A stretch of 64,000 nt of DNA from Takashimella koratensis (Eukaryota > Basidiomycota > Tremellomycetes > Trichosporonales > Tetragoniomycetaceae): assembly GCA_003116875.1 (NCBI GenBank), contig BCKT01000007.1, positions 856,365 to 920,364 on the forward strand, written 5' to 3'. Position numbers and translations under genes: made by a program. Positions 1 to 10,248 of the stretch are shown in pieces; the stretch's first letter is position 1; every line of letters begins with the position of its first letter. The notes under the pieces were generated by a model, which was not told the DNA's origin, made no database searches, and was given only the letters and a program-made list of their open reading frames with translations.

Positions 1-265
1 TGGGCGTAGATGGTGGACAGGAGAGCGAGAGCAGGGTGGGGGTGCCACAGTGAGACCGGAACCGGAACCTTATGGAAACCTGAAAGCTGGACGGTGCCTG
101 AGCGGATGTTGACGATTGGATGAATCACGCCTTGGTTGGTTGCATGACAAAGACATCTATCTGTTCTGTCTTTCACCGCATTTCAACCGCATCCTTCCTT
201 GTCTTGTCTTCATTTACTCGTCCCCTACCCCTTCTACTCTCAGCTACACTCGTAGACTCAATACA

Positions 266-896
266 ATGGCAACTGTACGTTCTCCTTCGTTACTCCCTTT
301 CCTCCCCTTACTCCCACATCTCCCACATCTCCCACATCTCCTACTTCTCCTACTTCTCCCACTTCTCCCACTTCTGCTCTCTCCTTCATCATTCGTATCG
401 TGCATCGCCACCACTTTGCCCAAACCATCTCGTCGCTTTACTCACCAATTGAATACCTCGTCGCAAACACACCTACACATACAGGTCCAGCCCGTTGCAC
501 CTGCTTACGAGTACACGGTCAAGATGACTTGTACTGGTTGTTCCGGTGCCGTTGAGCGCGTTCTCAAGAAGAACATCGAAGCTCGTGAGTTATTCCATCC
601 ATGCATCTCCGTGTCTGGTAACTCCTACCTCATATCTCCTTCCTTATCATCAAATAACTCATTATCCATCCATCGTATCCTTCTCAACCATATCCCTTCT
701 GTCCACCTTCATTTCGACTAACACTTAACCCCCGACAGCGAACGCATTCCACGTCTCGCTCCCGACTCAGCGCGTGGTCGTTTGGGGTCCTGCTTTACCC
801 CCCTTTGAAGAGATCACGGCCAAGATTGTGAAGACGGGTAAAGAGGTTTTGGAGAAGCGTGAGATCCCAACGGGTGAGGTGGATCCTGTTGCCTAG
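266..896 (+). CDS. ATX1: Copper chaperone, Atx1/HMA family
   Basis: Predicted 88-residue cytosolic metallochaperone that binds Cu(I) and passes it to a secretory-pathway P-type copper ATPase (family knowledge). Three exons join in frame: 266-274, 485-584 and 739-896, with GT..AG introns; the first coding exon is only MAT. The metal-binding motif MTCTGCSGAV (CxxC) lies near residue 17, followed by a basic helix (ERVLKK) and the VVVWGPALPPFEEITAKIVK strand-helix typical of a single HMA fold. The length is right for stand-alone Atx1. The start at 266 is chosen because it gives a short leader before the first strand of the fold; the long reading frame beginning at 116 runs through intron sequence. 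The first intron (275-484) is unusually long for this window and holds a CT-rich tandem repeat. Confidence 0.85.
311..375 (+). repeat. CT-rich tandem repeat inside the ATX1 first intron
   Basis: Back-to-back copies of a 9-base unit close to TCCCACATC grade into TCCTACTTC and TCCCACTTC units. They lie in the polypyrimidine-rich part of the 210-nt first intron of the copper chaperone gene. The tract is absent from the spliced reading frame. Confidence 0.7.
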
Positions 897-1322
897 GCGA
901 GGGATGGGTGTTCGTTTGGCTCTAGAGAAGGCTCTGGGAGAGTGAGGAGAGAAGTGAGGGGAAAACCGAGTGTTGTGAACATTGTCAACATCCCCTTTAC
1001 CTTCGCATCCTCGATCCCTCAGATATCTTCACGTACTCGCCTACTCGCCTCGCTCGCTCGTTCTCGATAGGTATCTGTACAACCGTTGCTATGTATGTAC
1101 AGTATCCATTCTGCCTCTTCGCGTCGTCTCTTGGCCCTCTAGTCTTTCGTCCCTTTGTCTCTTTGTCTCCTCGTCTCGCCTCTGGGTCACCTTGCGTTCC
1201 ACTATCGCTGCATGGTGTACATACATATACATTGGTTTCAAGAATACACTAAATTTTCTACAGACAAGCACCAACAAGGCGGTGCAACCAACTTCGTACG
1301 AATCCTACCCATGGTAGAAAGA
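897..1322. other. Convergent intergenic region (ATX1 / ERV2 3' ends)
   Basis: This stretch lies between the stop of the copper chaperone gene and the stop of the oppositely oriented sulfhydryl oxidase gene. It contains CT-rich and AT-rich 3' UTR-like sequence. No reading frame in it carries a recognisable protein, and none is supported by splice signals. Confidence 0.6.
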
Positions 1323-2693
1323 CTACCAATCGTCTTCGTCTTGATCATGCGCATCGACCACTGTTTTTGCTTTTGATCCCATCCCCGCCAACGGTCGATA
1401 CCCTCCGCTCTCCTCTCGGTCCACCACATCCTCTTCCACCTCCACCTCTCTTGCACTCGTCTTCTTCGCCCCAAGGGCAGATCCGGACCCAGACGCACCA
1501 GCCTCGTCTCCACACCCGCAGTCGTATGTCGCGTCAAGTGTGAGACAGTCGAATTCGGGTTTCCCAAGACGCTCGTTGACGAGGTTATGGACGTGACAGA
1601 GCCACAGGGATGCCGATTTGCGTGAGGAGGTCTAGGTTGGAGATTGTAGTGAGCAATTAGTTGGGGGTGCACAGAGAGAGAGAGAGAATGGAGGAGCAGA
1701 GGAAGTAGCACGTCATGGGAGACATTGGAGGAATAAGGAGGGAAGGGGTGAGGCACATACCTGAGGTGGGTATTCCTTCAGCAGTTTTTGAAACTCGGCT
1801 GCACATTCGCCGCAAGGATAAAGGCGCGAGAACAAGTGGAAATACGATTTAAGAGCAGCTCGGTCATCCTCTGTTGGTTCCTGTGGATTGTGAGCTGCGA
1901 CCAAGAGATGAAGCAGAACGAGTTTAGGACAGCGGTGTCGCATGACTGCAGAGCCGAGAGGCTCACACTCACGTCGGGGAAACGGAGAGTGATCAGGTGT
2001 AAGACTTTCCAAGCGGCTCGACCAAGTTCAGCTCTAGATGAAAGTCAGTCATGCTCAGGCCTTCACTCGTCTCGATCAAAGGGTCGTCGACGCAATGTCA
2101 AGACGAGGCGAAGGTGAGGTCAAGTGGGGGAAAAAGGACACTTTGACGGTGAGGGTAAACAGCGGATCCCTCGAGTTGACTCACTTGGCCGTTGCGTTCT
2201 CTAGTTTCGGCATGATCACACCCCCGGAGAGTACCGTCTCGTCTATCCCTAGTAACGGCGCAACCCCACCACTTGTTCCTTTACTCTTCCCGTTCGTGTT
2301 CGTATTGGTATTTGCTTTGCTGCCTACCCTTCCTTTTGCCGTATCTACCGCCCACCTTGCTCCGCCTACCTCACTTCCTTCACCCCCTGTCCCTCCTGTT
2401 TCCTCGCCCCCACTCCCACTCCCGGATCCAGATCCAGCCGGACTAGACCCCTCCCTCTCCCACTCATCGTCCCACTCTCCACGGACCTGTTCTCGCTCAA
2501 ATGCGTCAACACCAGGCTCGATCGGTGCCCTCCAGTGTTCAGAATCGATACCACCAGCTTCGAGTTGACCATCGCCGCCGAGAGAGGCGCGGTCACGAGC
2601 TGAAGAAGATGGGTAGAGAAAGTAGAAGGTTGGGACGAGGATGAAGAGGGTGATGAGGCCTGTCAGGCGGACAGGACGGGGAAGGGAGGGCAT
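1323..2693 (-). CDS. ERV2: FAD-linked sulfhydryl oxidase, Erv2/ALR family
   Basis: Forms disulfides with FAD and passes electrons to oxygen. Four exons (2693-2185, 2033-1973, 1880-1761, 1631-1323) total 999 nt and encode 332 aa. The N-terminus has a signal anchor (LTGLITLFILVPTFYFLY, about residues 9-26), pointing to the ER lumen, hence Erv2 rather than mitochondrial Erv1. A Gly/Ser/Thr-rich spacer follows. The ALR fold starts at MPKLENATAKAELGRAAW, with the active-site pair YPCGEC, the FAD-binding WLCHVHNLVNERLGKPEFDC, and a second pair CGCG near the end. Only the junctions across introns restore this order. The roughly 130-residue spacer between anchor and catalytic fold is longer than in yeast Erv2. 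The tail is rich in Glu, Asp and Lys and ends DQDEDDW. Confidence 0.88.
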
Positions 2694-3308
2694 GGTGGAC
2701 TGGTGGACTGGTCGTTGGTGATGATGAGATGAGATGAGATGTGGTGGTGGTGGTAGTCAAGAAAGGAGTGACGCGGGTCGAGTCGGGATGGCCTGTGAGT
2801 GATGCGAGACAGTGTATGCTTGCGTTTCATGTAATACTAGCCTCAGTCTCTGTTTCGTACGCGTGGCCCGATCGTAAGCGACAGGCAGCAGGCAGCAGGC
2901 AGCAGGATGGATTCATCATCCTTTGCTCCTTACCTGTGTGGTATATCACAAAGTATCACCGTGTACCCCTGGGTCATGTTTGTTGCTTGAATCAATTTCA
3001 TTAGGGGGGATTAGGGATTAGACCCCCATCCAACCTTGTTCTCTTCGCTTCCTGTGTACTCCTCTGCTCCTGTGCCTGTATCTCTGCAAATTCCCGATTA
3101 GAGTAGTACACGTCCACTATCCACTGTCCGTTTCAAAACACGCGCTCGGCTCTATTCTATTCTCCTCATCCATCCATCCACTTGTTGTTGTCCTTGTCAC
3201 CTACACTCGTCTATAATCACCTACATCGCTCCTCCCTACCCTCTCGCATCTAATCCGCATCTCCCCACCGCGCATAGACACCACCACAACACTACCATAC
3301 CCGGCGCA
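2694..3308. promoter_or_regulatory. Divergent promoter between ERV2 and the 3309 gene
   Basis: A 615-base region between two start codons on opposite strands. It holds a short direct repeat of CAGGCAG units near 2883-2906, GATGA and GGTG repeats next to the ERV2 start, and a CT-rich leader before 3309. No specific factor site can be assigned. Confidence 0.5.
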
Positions 3309-6300
3309 ATGGCCGCGTCAGGCTCGACCGCGCCCGCCATCGCTTCCCCTCTCCTCGCGTGGCCCTCTCGTCCTTCCCCGCGCTTCAACCACCCTCCCAG
3401 CCCGACTTCCCCACCACCTTCATCAATCTCTCACTACGCTGCGTCCAACGCGAACGGCATAGGTCTCGGTTTACCTTCCACCGCTTCCACCTCCACCTCC
3501 TCTGGCGCTGCCTCCTCCTCTTCCTCCGCATCAAACTCCGCCGCATCGTTGCCCTACCTGAACGGCTCGGGCCCTTCCCATCCTCGGTACTCGGCACGGA
3601 GCGTATCCGCCTCTGTTGCCGAGTCCTCTTCCCGCGCGCGCATGGCAGGTCTTGGACTAGGCAACGGTGTCGGCCCAGTAGACGAGGATGCTGAAGGATA
3701 CCTTTACGGCGGTGACAACGGGCCTCATCTTCGTGTAGACGATGGAATCGATGGTCAATATCGACGCGACTATGCTCCCCCTACTCGACCATTGAGCCCA
3801 CACCAGCTGAGCCGGATAGCTCAATCATTCGGGATCGTCATACCCACCCTTCCTGTCGCGTCACCATCACCTTCCTCCTCCCCTGTCCTACGGTCGATCA
3901 GTCCCATCTCCTTTGCATCCCGAGTACGGACCCGATCAGCGACACCTTCATCTTCCCTCTCCCACTCGCACTCACACCACCACTCACACCTCTCCCACTT
4001 CCTCCTCTCGGTCATCCCGCCCTCTTCCCTCCTCCCGCCCTCGCCGATGCCAGACCACGACTCGGCAGGGGGCATGGACGCCGAGACCGGTCGCGTCAAG
4101 CGGTGGCGCCGCGGCCGCCTCCTCCCACTCCAACCAACACTAGGGGCCATGCTCGTCTCCATCGCACGTGAATTCGGACTCCCATCGACATCGGGAGTCG
4201 GCATCTACCTCGTACAGTCATCCCCGAGCTTAAAGTCAGTGCACAGAGACTCGCTGTCATCGGAGATGGGCGCGGAGACGGATCCCCTGTCGGGACACGG
4301 ACTAGGAAACGGTCAGGACAGTGAAGACGGGATAGGGTCTGGACCGCTCATCTCGGCATCCACATGGACGACACTATTCGCTGCCTACATCCACGCGTCT
4401 GCATCCGCCGCGTCGACGCCAGCATCCACGCCCCACCGAGGCCAGAGGATACTCCACGCCCAAGCCAACGGACCCGCCCCGCTCAGCCCGCTCTCCCTCG
4501 TTCTTGATCACAACATCCCCACGTCGTCCAAGACGGAGCAGTCTCGACGACGACCACTAAGCTTCTCCGCCGGTCCGACACCCGTGAAAGCCCCCTCCCA
4601 CTCTTCCCTCTCTTCCGCCTCCTCTCACCTCCCCGTCACCCCCGTGTCCATGACGCACCCACACATCTCACACGTCGCCACAAGTCCCGGCGGGAGCAGC
4701 CTAGCGCCGACCACCCTCAGCACGGGCTCACTCCCTATCGTCGGGACGATCGAGTTCGACGTCGACCCGATCGAGGCGACTTGGTTTGACGAATGGCAGC
4801 GGAGCGGCGGCGCGCTTCGGCGGCGGACCGGGTCTCAGGCGGATACAGGGATGCGGGAGCTCAAGCTTGTTCAGGGCAGATTGGCGAGTGACGGTCGACC
4901 GAGGTTCTTGAGAGAAATCGACACCCAGCGAGCCAATCTCCCTGCCTCGGAAGCGGACGCATACGCTGCGCTGGTCAGCGACGAGGAGGGCGAAGACGAG
5001 GAGGGTGAGCAACACCGCGGATCGGTTGTGGAGATCCATTTGCCCGAGGACGAGGACCCGCTCGGCGACATGTTCCCTTCTGCCGCAGCCGAGTTTGCTG
5101 CTCTCCGCGCTGGTCGGCCAAACGTCGAACATCGACTCTCTATCAAAGATATCGGAACAAACCGCGCTCTCTCCGCCTCGGCAAGCATGTCCGCGTTCGA
5201 AGACGACGGCGCTGACGAGGAGCAAGCAGGAACGAGTGCAGGGAGGACGGGACAGGATGATGTTGATGAGATCAGGAGGATCATCCGGGAGAGAGACGAG
5301 ATGCTCGCGTCCCCAATTGATCTGGGTGCAGGAATGACGGAGAGGTTAATGGGTCCCTCGAGGCTGGCTCTGGGCGGGGATGAGGAGGACGATAAAAGGG
5401 GAAGCGGGCTGGTCATGGCGGACCAACTCGATAACCTTGAGAAGAGTGAGTAGTGCATACCTTGCAACCTGGATGTAGCCTACCCCGAGATCTATATGCT
5501 GACGTCGTTTCACCACCTAGTCATGCGCGATCTGTCACCGCGCGAGATCCGACTCACATCCCCGCGCCAACTCACGCCCCGCACCGCTTCAAAAATCGGG
5601 ATCAACACAAACCCCTCCACCTACCCTTCGGCAGGTGCTTCCTCTTCAGCGACCACTGGTACTTCTGCCGGGTCGCATCTGTCTTCCAGGCCGCTCACAG
5701 CGACCAAACCTCCTTCGTCTCCCCTTGCAGGCACGTTCATTGGCCCAGATGGTCTCCCGGTGCCCGCGACCTATCCCCAGCCCAACTCCTCCAACTCCAG
5801 CCGCGGCCCGACTCCCGCGCCCGCGTGGCCCGCTGTTCCCTTTGCTCAAATGGGCGAGTCTCCGGGCTCCCCGTCTTCCATTTCCGAGTACTTCAGGCGC
5901 GACACCAACCCGTCTCCGTCCGGGTCGACGTTGTCAACCGAGACGATGCAGCGGATGCAGAGCGAGGCTGCGGCGGCAGCTCAGCCGAGGACGATTGCGT
6001 CCGAGTGGAAACCGCCTCGCCGACCGACGATGCCAACGACCCCGACCGAGGCGGAAACGAGCAAACTTGCCTCCAGCTCGGGACACGCGACCGCCCTCCC
6101 CCCGCCTCCAAGGACGAGCCGATCGTCGTCTGCGTCCGCGTCGTCGCCGTCGTGGATGACAGCGGTGCCGAGGGACGCAGCGTCCAATCACGGAAGTCAC
6201 GGGACTTCAGCAGTGACGCCGACCCTACCCGTCGCGGCGGAGATGGACGGAACTGATCGCCCAAGCCCTGCGCTCTCCAATGCCTCGGACGAAGGAAGCA

Positions 6301-7085
6301 CCAAGCGCCGGACCCGATCGAGTTCGATCAGCCTGAAAGGGCTCCGATCCAAGGGTTCCAAATCCAACCTCAAAAAGGAGAAAGAGAAGGCTCCTGAAGT
6401 CCCGGCACTCCCAACCGTTGTACCCAGCGTCGTCGCGCCGACACCGCCCAACGAACCGATCGGCCTGTTCCGTGGCGCTACTGTCGAGGCGTCGAACTCG
6501 TCTTTCACTGGTCTCCGAGCAGATTCGGCATCTCACCACCGGCCCAGCGTGGATGAGTTTGGACAGGTCACCTCTGAAGCTGGGGACGAGGCTGATCGTC
6601 GTGTTTCGGCGGTATCGACGTCTTCGTCGCTCCCGTCCAAGGGGAAAGACAAGGACACTGGCTTTGCCTCTCGGTTCTTCTCGTTCGGTGCTAAGCGGAA
6701 AGACGTAGGTGGTGCCCATGCCCCGCCGGAGATCCACCCTCCTCTACCTGACGGCAAATCCCGGTCAGTCTCTGGACCCCAATCGGCGAGGCGAACACCT
6801 AGCGAGTCCACCCCTAGTTCCGCTACGGCGCAAGGTATGAGGTCGACGTCTGCGACATCTGCGACTTTCCCGCACTATATCAAACATAGCGCGGCTCGGT
6901 CCGGGTCCGGGTCAGTGGATTATACTCAAGGTCAGACGTCGCCTACGTCTCCGGGAAGTCAGAGTAGTCCGAGGACAGTCAGGAGGAAACCTGTTCCGGG
7001 GATTAATGATGGTGAAGGAAGGATGTCAGAGTCCCCATCTATCGGGAGCGTGGCGTCGGTCCTAGAGCAGAGGCATGCGCAGTAG
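3309..7085 (+). CDS. Large Ser/Pro-rich protein of unknown function
   Basis: I do not recognise this gene. Two exons (3309-5445 and 5521-7085) join across a 75-nt intron with a clear CTGAC branch site and a CTAG acceptor, giving 1,233 aa in one frame. Most of the protein is low-complexity Ser, Pro, Ala and Thr with many SP/TP dipeptides, which suggests extensive phosphorylation. Two more ordered islands stand out: LLPLQPTLGAMLVSIAREFG (about residues 273-292, after a basic KRWRRGR stretch) and GTIEFDVDPIEATWFDEWQ (about 479-497). An acidic region follows near 560-580. The second exon has a basic block (KGLRSKGSKSNLKKEKEK) and the segment FASRFFSFGAKRK. It could be a signalling or polarity scaffold, but nothing in the sequence decides this. 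No membrane segment or signal peptide is visible. Confidence 0.8.
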
Positions 7086-8020
7086 TTGGACAGTGGATGA
7101 GGATGGGTCGGGGAGTAGGGGGAGTAGGGAGAGAAGGGAGAGGAGGGGCGGAGTACGCTGGAAGCAAGGGGTCAGAGAGCTTCGAGGAGGGCTGGTAAAG
7201 TAAGTTGCGTCCGGTCAGCAAAGAGAGTGGGGAAGAGTTACTACCTCGCAACCCTTGTTTGATCGCATACCTCGTGTTACTATACCTCTCCAATTCGATA
7301 GCGCCGCAGTACATGTCTACTACACATCTACATATATCATCATACCACCATCATCAATGCATGCATTCGTTCGATCCAAACCAATCCAGCCAGCTCTCAA
7401 CCTCGGTTGTCGTCCAAACGTGACACGTTCGTAAACTTTGTCTGCGATTCAGGCACGGCCATTGGTCGTTGACCTTTTTTTTTTTCCCTTTCCCCTCTCC
7501 CGTCTGTGGTCCTCCCGTCTCCACGTTGACAACAACCCAATCAGTCGACTTTCCAACCTCCTCTCTTCTCTCTGTCTCTCACTTCTTCTCTTCTCATCTC
7601 TCCTCTTGCCTTTAATCGACTTCAGACTGTCAGTGCTTGGGTCAACTGTCGAATCTGGTCTAACCTACTTGGACGGATAGTCAACCCCGGCACCTAGGTT
7701 TGGTCTCGTGGCACCACCTACCGCAACGCGTCTTGACTAGGATCGCGCCGGTTCCCCTTGGACCCGTTCCAATTTCGGCTCCTTTCTCCGTCCCGCCTCG
7801 TCCACCAACCTACCAACCTACCTGATCTTTCATCTCCTCACTCTCCTTACTCTCTGCATTCTTCCTCGCACCTTGTGCTTTATCATCGACTTAGCCCCCA
7901 TCTGTTGCGCTCGCGCATAGACAACCACTCATAACGACAGTAACTTACCTTGGCCCAACAACGAGAGGTATCAATCAGCTTGGATATCGGTTAGCAGCCC
8001 GACAACTGGACATTGACACC
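7086..8020. promoter_or_regulatory. Intergenic region upstream of ALG5
   Basis: This 935-base stretch has a GA-rich 3' flank of the upstream gene, then a run of twelve T near 7470-7481, and a long pyrimidine-rich leader before the ALG5 start codon. I see no supported gene in it. Confidence 0.5.
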
Positions 8021-9806
8021 ATGTTTGAGGGTATCGATTTGCCCAAGGCGATGATGATGGTCGCTGGTGGCCTCATCCTCATCTTCGGTTTCGTACGTTC
8101 TCCCCTTTCCTCTCTTCCACCTCTCCTCCCCCTCCCCTTCCCTCTCCCCCTCCCCTCTCTCTCTCTTGACCAACCCCATCTAGCTATTCATCTTCAACCA
8201 CCATCTCCTTTCACCCACTAACCTTTGTCCCCAGCTCCACCTCCTTCTCCAACTCTTTACTCCCGAACCTATCGACCCCAGTCCCTCCGAGCTCCTCTAC
8301 ACCACCACCCCTACCTCGGCGCCTGCCCAGCTCCCGTCCTTTGACGCGCCGGGACCAGCGACACGGTCGTTGAGTGTCGTCGTCCCTGCTTTCAACGAGC
8401 GAGACCGACTAGGCGTGATGATTGACGAGGTCGTCGCGTACCTCAAGAGCAAGTCGGAGGGTTCATCTTCCTCAAACGACAACGCCAAGGGAAAGACCGA
8501 GGGTAAAGCAGAGGGGAAGAGTGCAGGGAAAGTCAAAGAAACTGAAGGGACGGACGCAGCGAGTACACCAAAGAAAACCAAGAAGAATCGGTTCGAGAAA
8601 GGAGTCGAAGTGATTGTCGTAGATGATGGAAGTACAGACGGAACAAGTGATGTGGCCAGGGAGATTGGGGAGAAGTATCCAGAGTTGGATTTGAGAGTGA
8701 TCAGGCTTGAGAGGAACCGAGGAAAGGGTGGGGCCGTGCAACATGTGAGTAAAAGTCGTTGGAGTGGTAGTTGAGACCGGGAAGGGAGCGGGGTAAGGGG
8801 GCAGAGGGGTTTGTGGGATTGCCGGGTAGTGAGAGGAAAAAGAGTATAGGCAGCCCCGTCATAAGGTGACTACAAACTAACTCTCAACCCTCCAGGGCGT
8901 AATCCACTCCCGTGGTGACCTCGTCCTCTTCGCGGACGCCGATGGCGCCTCGCGCTTCGCAGACCTCGATTATCTCCTCAGAGGGATGGACAACCTCGTG
9001 GATTCCGAGGGACACGGGGTGGTGATTGGTAGTCGAGCGCATTTGGTCAAGTCGGATGCGGTTGTCAAGGTGAGTCTAAGAGTATAACTGTGCGCGGGAG
9101 GTAAAGATACGTGGATGCGAAAGAGGAGTTGGGCGATAAAGAGGGGCATGGGAGACAGAGGTGGAGGGTATGACCAGGTGTCAGGGCTGGAGGAAATGAG
9201 CAGAGGACAGGGTGAAGTGAAGGTTGTGGAAATGGTGGAAGTAGTGGAGAGGGGGACGATTGACTAGGTGAGGGTCGCTGACAGTACTTTCTTGCAGCGA
9301 AGCATGATCCGGAATTTCTTGATGCACGGGTTCCACCTCTTCCTGCGCACGCTTGGTGTCGATGGGATTCGCGACACCCAGTGCGGTTTCAAAGTGAGTC
9401 TCTGCGCTCTTCGCTCTTGACCCAAATCTCCGTTCTTACCTCTCCTCTCTTTCTCATCCGTCATCTCTTCTTTACTAAACCGTCACAGCTCTTCACCCGA
9501 GCCACCGCGCGCCTTCTCTTCCCGCCTCTCCACCTTACACGATGGTCATTCGATGTCGAACTCTTACTCCTTGCGTCCCTCGTCTCTCCGCCTATCCCGG
9601 TATTAGAGATCCCTATTGAGTGGCACGAAGTGAATGGGTCCAAGATCAGGCTTGGTTGGGACTCGATAGGTATGGCAAGGGATTTGTTGGTACTTAGGGC
9701 GCATTTGGTCTTGGGGACTTGGACGGTCCCGAAGCGGAAGGATATCAAGGCGGAGCGTAAAACCAATGGGATTGAGAAGGAGGAGGTTGTAGAGAAGAAG
9801 GAATAG
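8021..9806 (+). CDS. ALG5: Dolichyl-phosphate beta-glucosyltransferase
   Basis: Transfers glucose from UDP-glucose to dolichyl phosphate on the cytosolic face of the ER, supplying Dol-P-Glc for N-glycan assembly. Five exons (8021-8092, 8235-8744, 8896-9069, 9298-9393, 9489-9806) total 1,170 nt, 389 aa. An N-terminal membrane anchor ([13 protein letters not shown]) is followed by the GT2 GT-A fold: [48 protein letters not shown] (the DxD metal site), IGSRAH and DTQCGFKLF. The C-terminal half carries WSFDVELL and [12 protein letters not shown], characteristic of Alg5. All introns are GT..AG and each junction falls inside a conserved block. A Lys/Ser/Glu-rich insertion of about 50 residues separates the first strand from the DDGSTD motif. 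It converges on CDC45. Confidence 0.93.
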
Positions 9807-10248
9807 GTCATCATGTCGTCTTGTTGCACTGCACGCTAGCGACTGGGAGCCATATGGCGTACATGGAGATAGCATAGATACCACAACTCACAACCACCCT
9901 GTCCCCGTCAATACCAACAGCAATCTGTCATAGCTCCCCAGGCGTCCAGCCACATTCCATTGCCTCATATGCCGGACATGTTTTCGCACAATGCATCAGA
10001 CGCCAGACTGGACCTGCACCGACAATAGTCCGGCTCGTTATCTGTGCAGGTTACGTGCCGCGCTTGCTCAGAGCGACGACGTATGAGCCAGTAGTGTGGT
10101 GACAACAGTATAACAAGTGCATGTAATGTGCAGTGCAAATGAGCAAATGATACCTAATCCAAACCCGCAATCCAGGCAAATGTAAACCGAGAAACGAGCA
10201 GACCCCATCTTGTCGCAACAACGGCGAGGATGGTCAAGCTCATTAGAA
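9807..10248. other. Convergent intergenic region (ALG5 / CDC45)
   Basis: The 3' flanks of two converging genes meet here over 442 bases. No coding signal, repeat or RNA gene is apparent. Confidence 0.6.

Noticed and set aside
116..721. A 201-codon open frame over the copper chaperone locus
   Set aside because: It runs through the pyrimidine-rich first intron. Splicing at GTACGT..CAG and GTGAGT..CAG gives an 88-residue Atx1 in a consistent frame, so the long frame is spurious.
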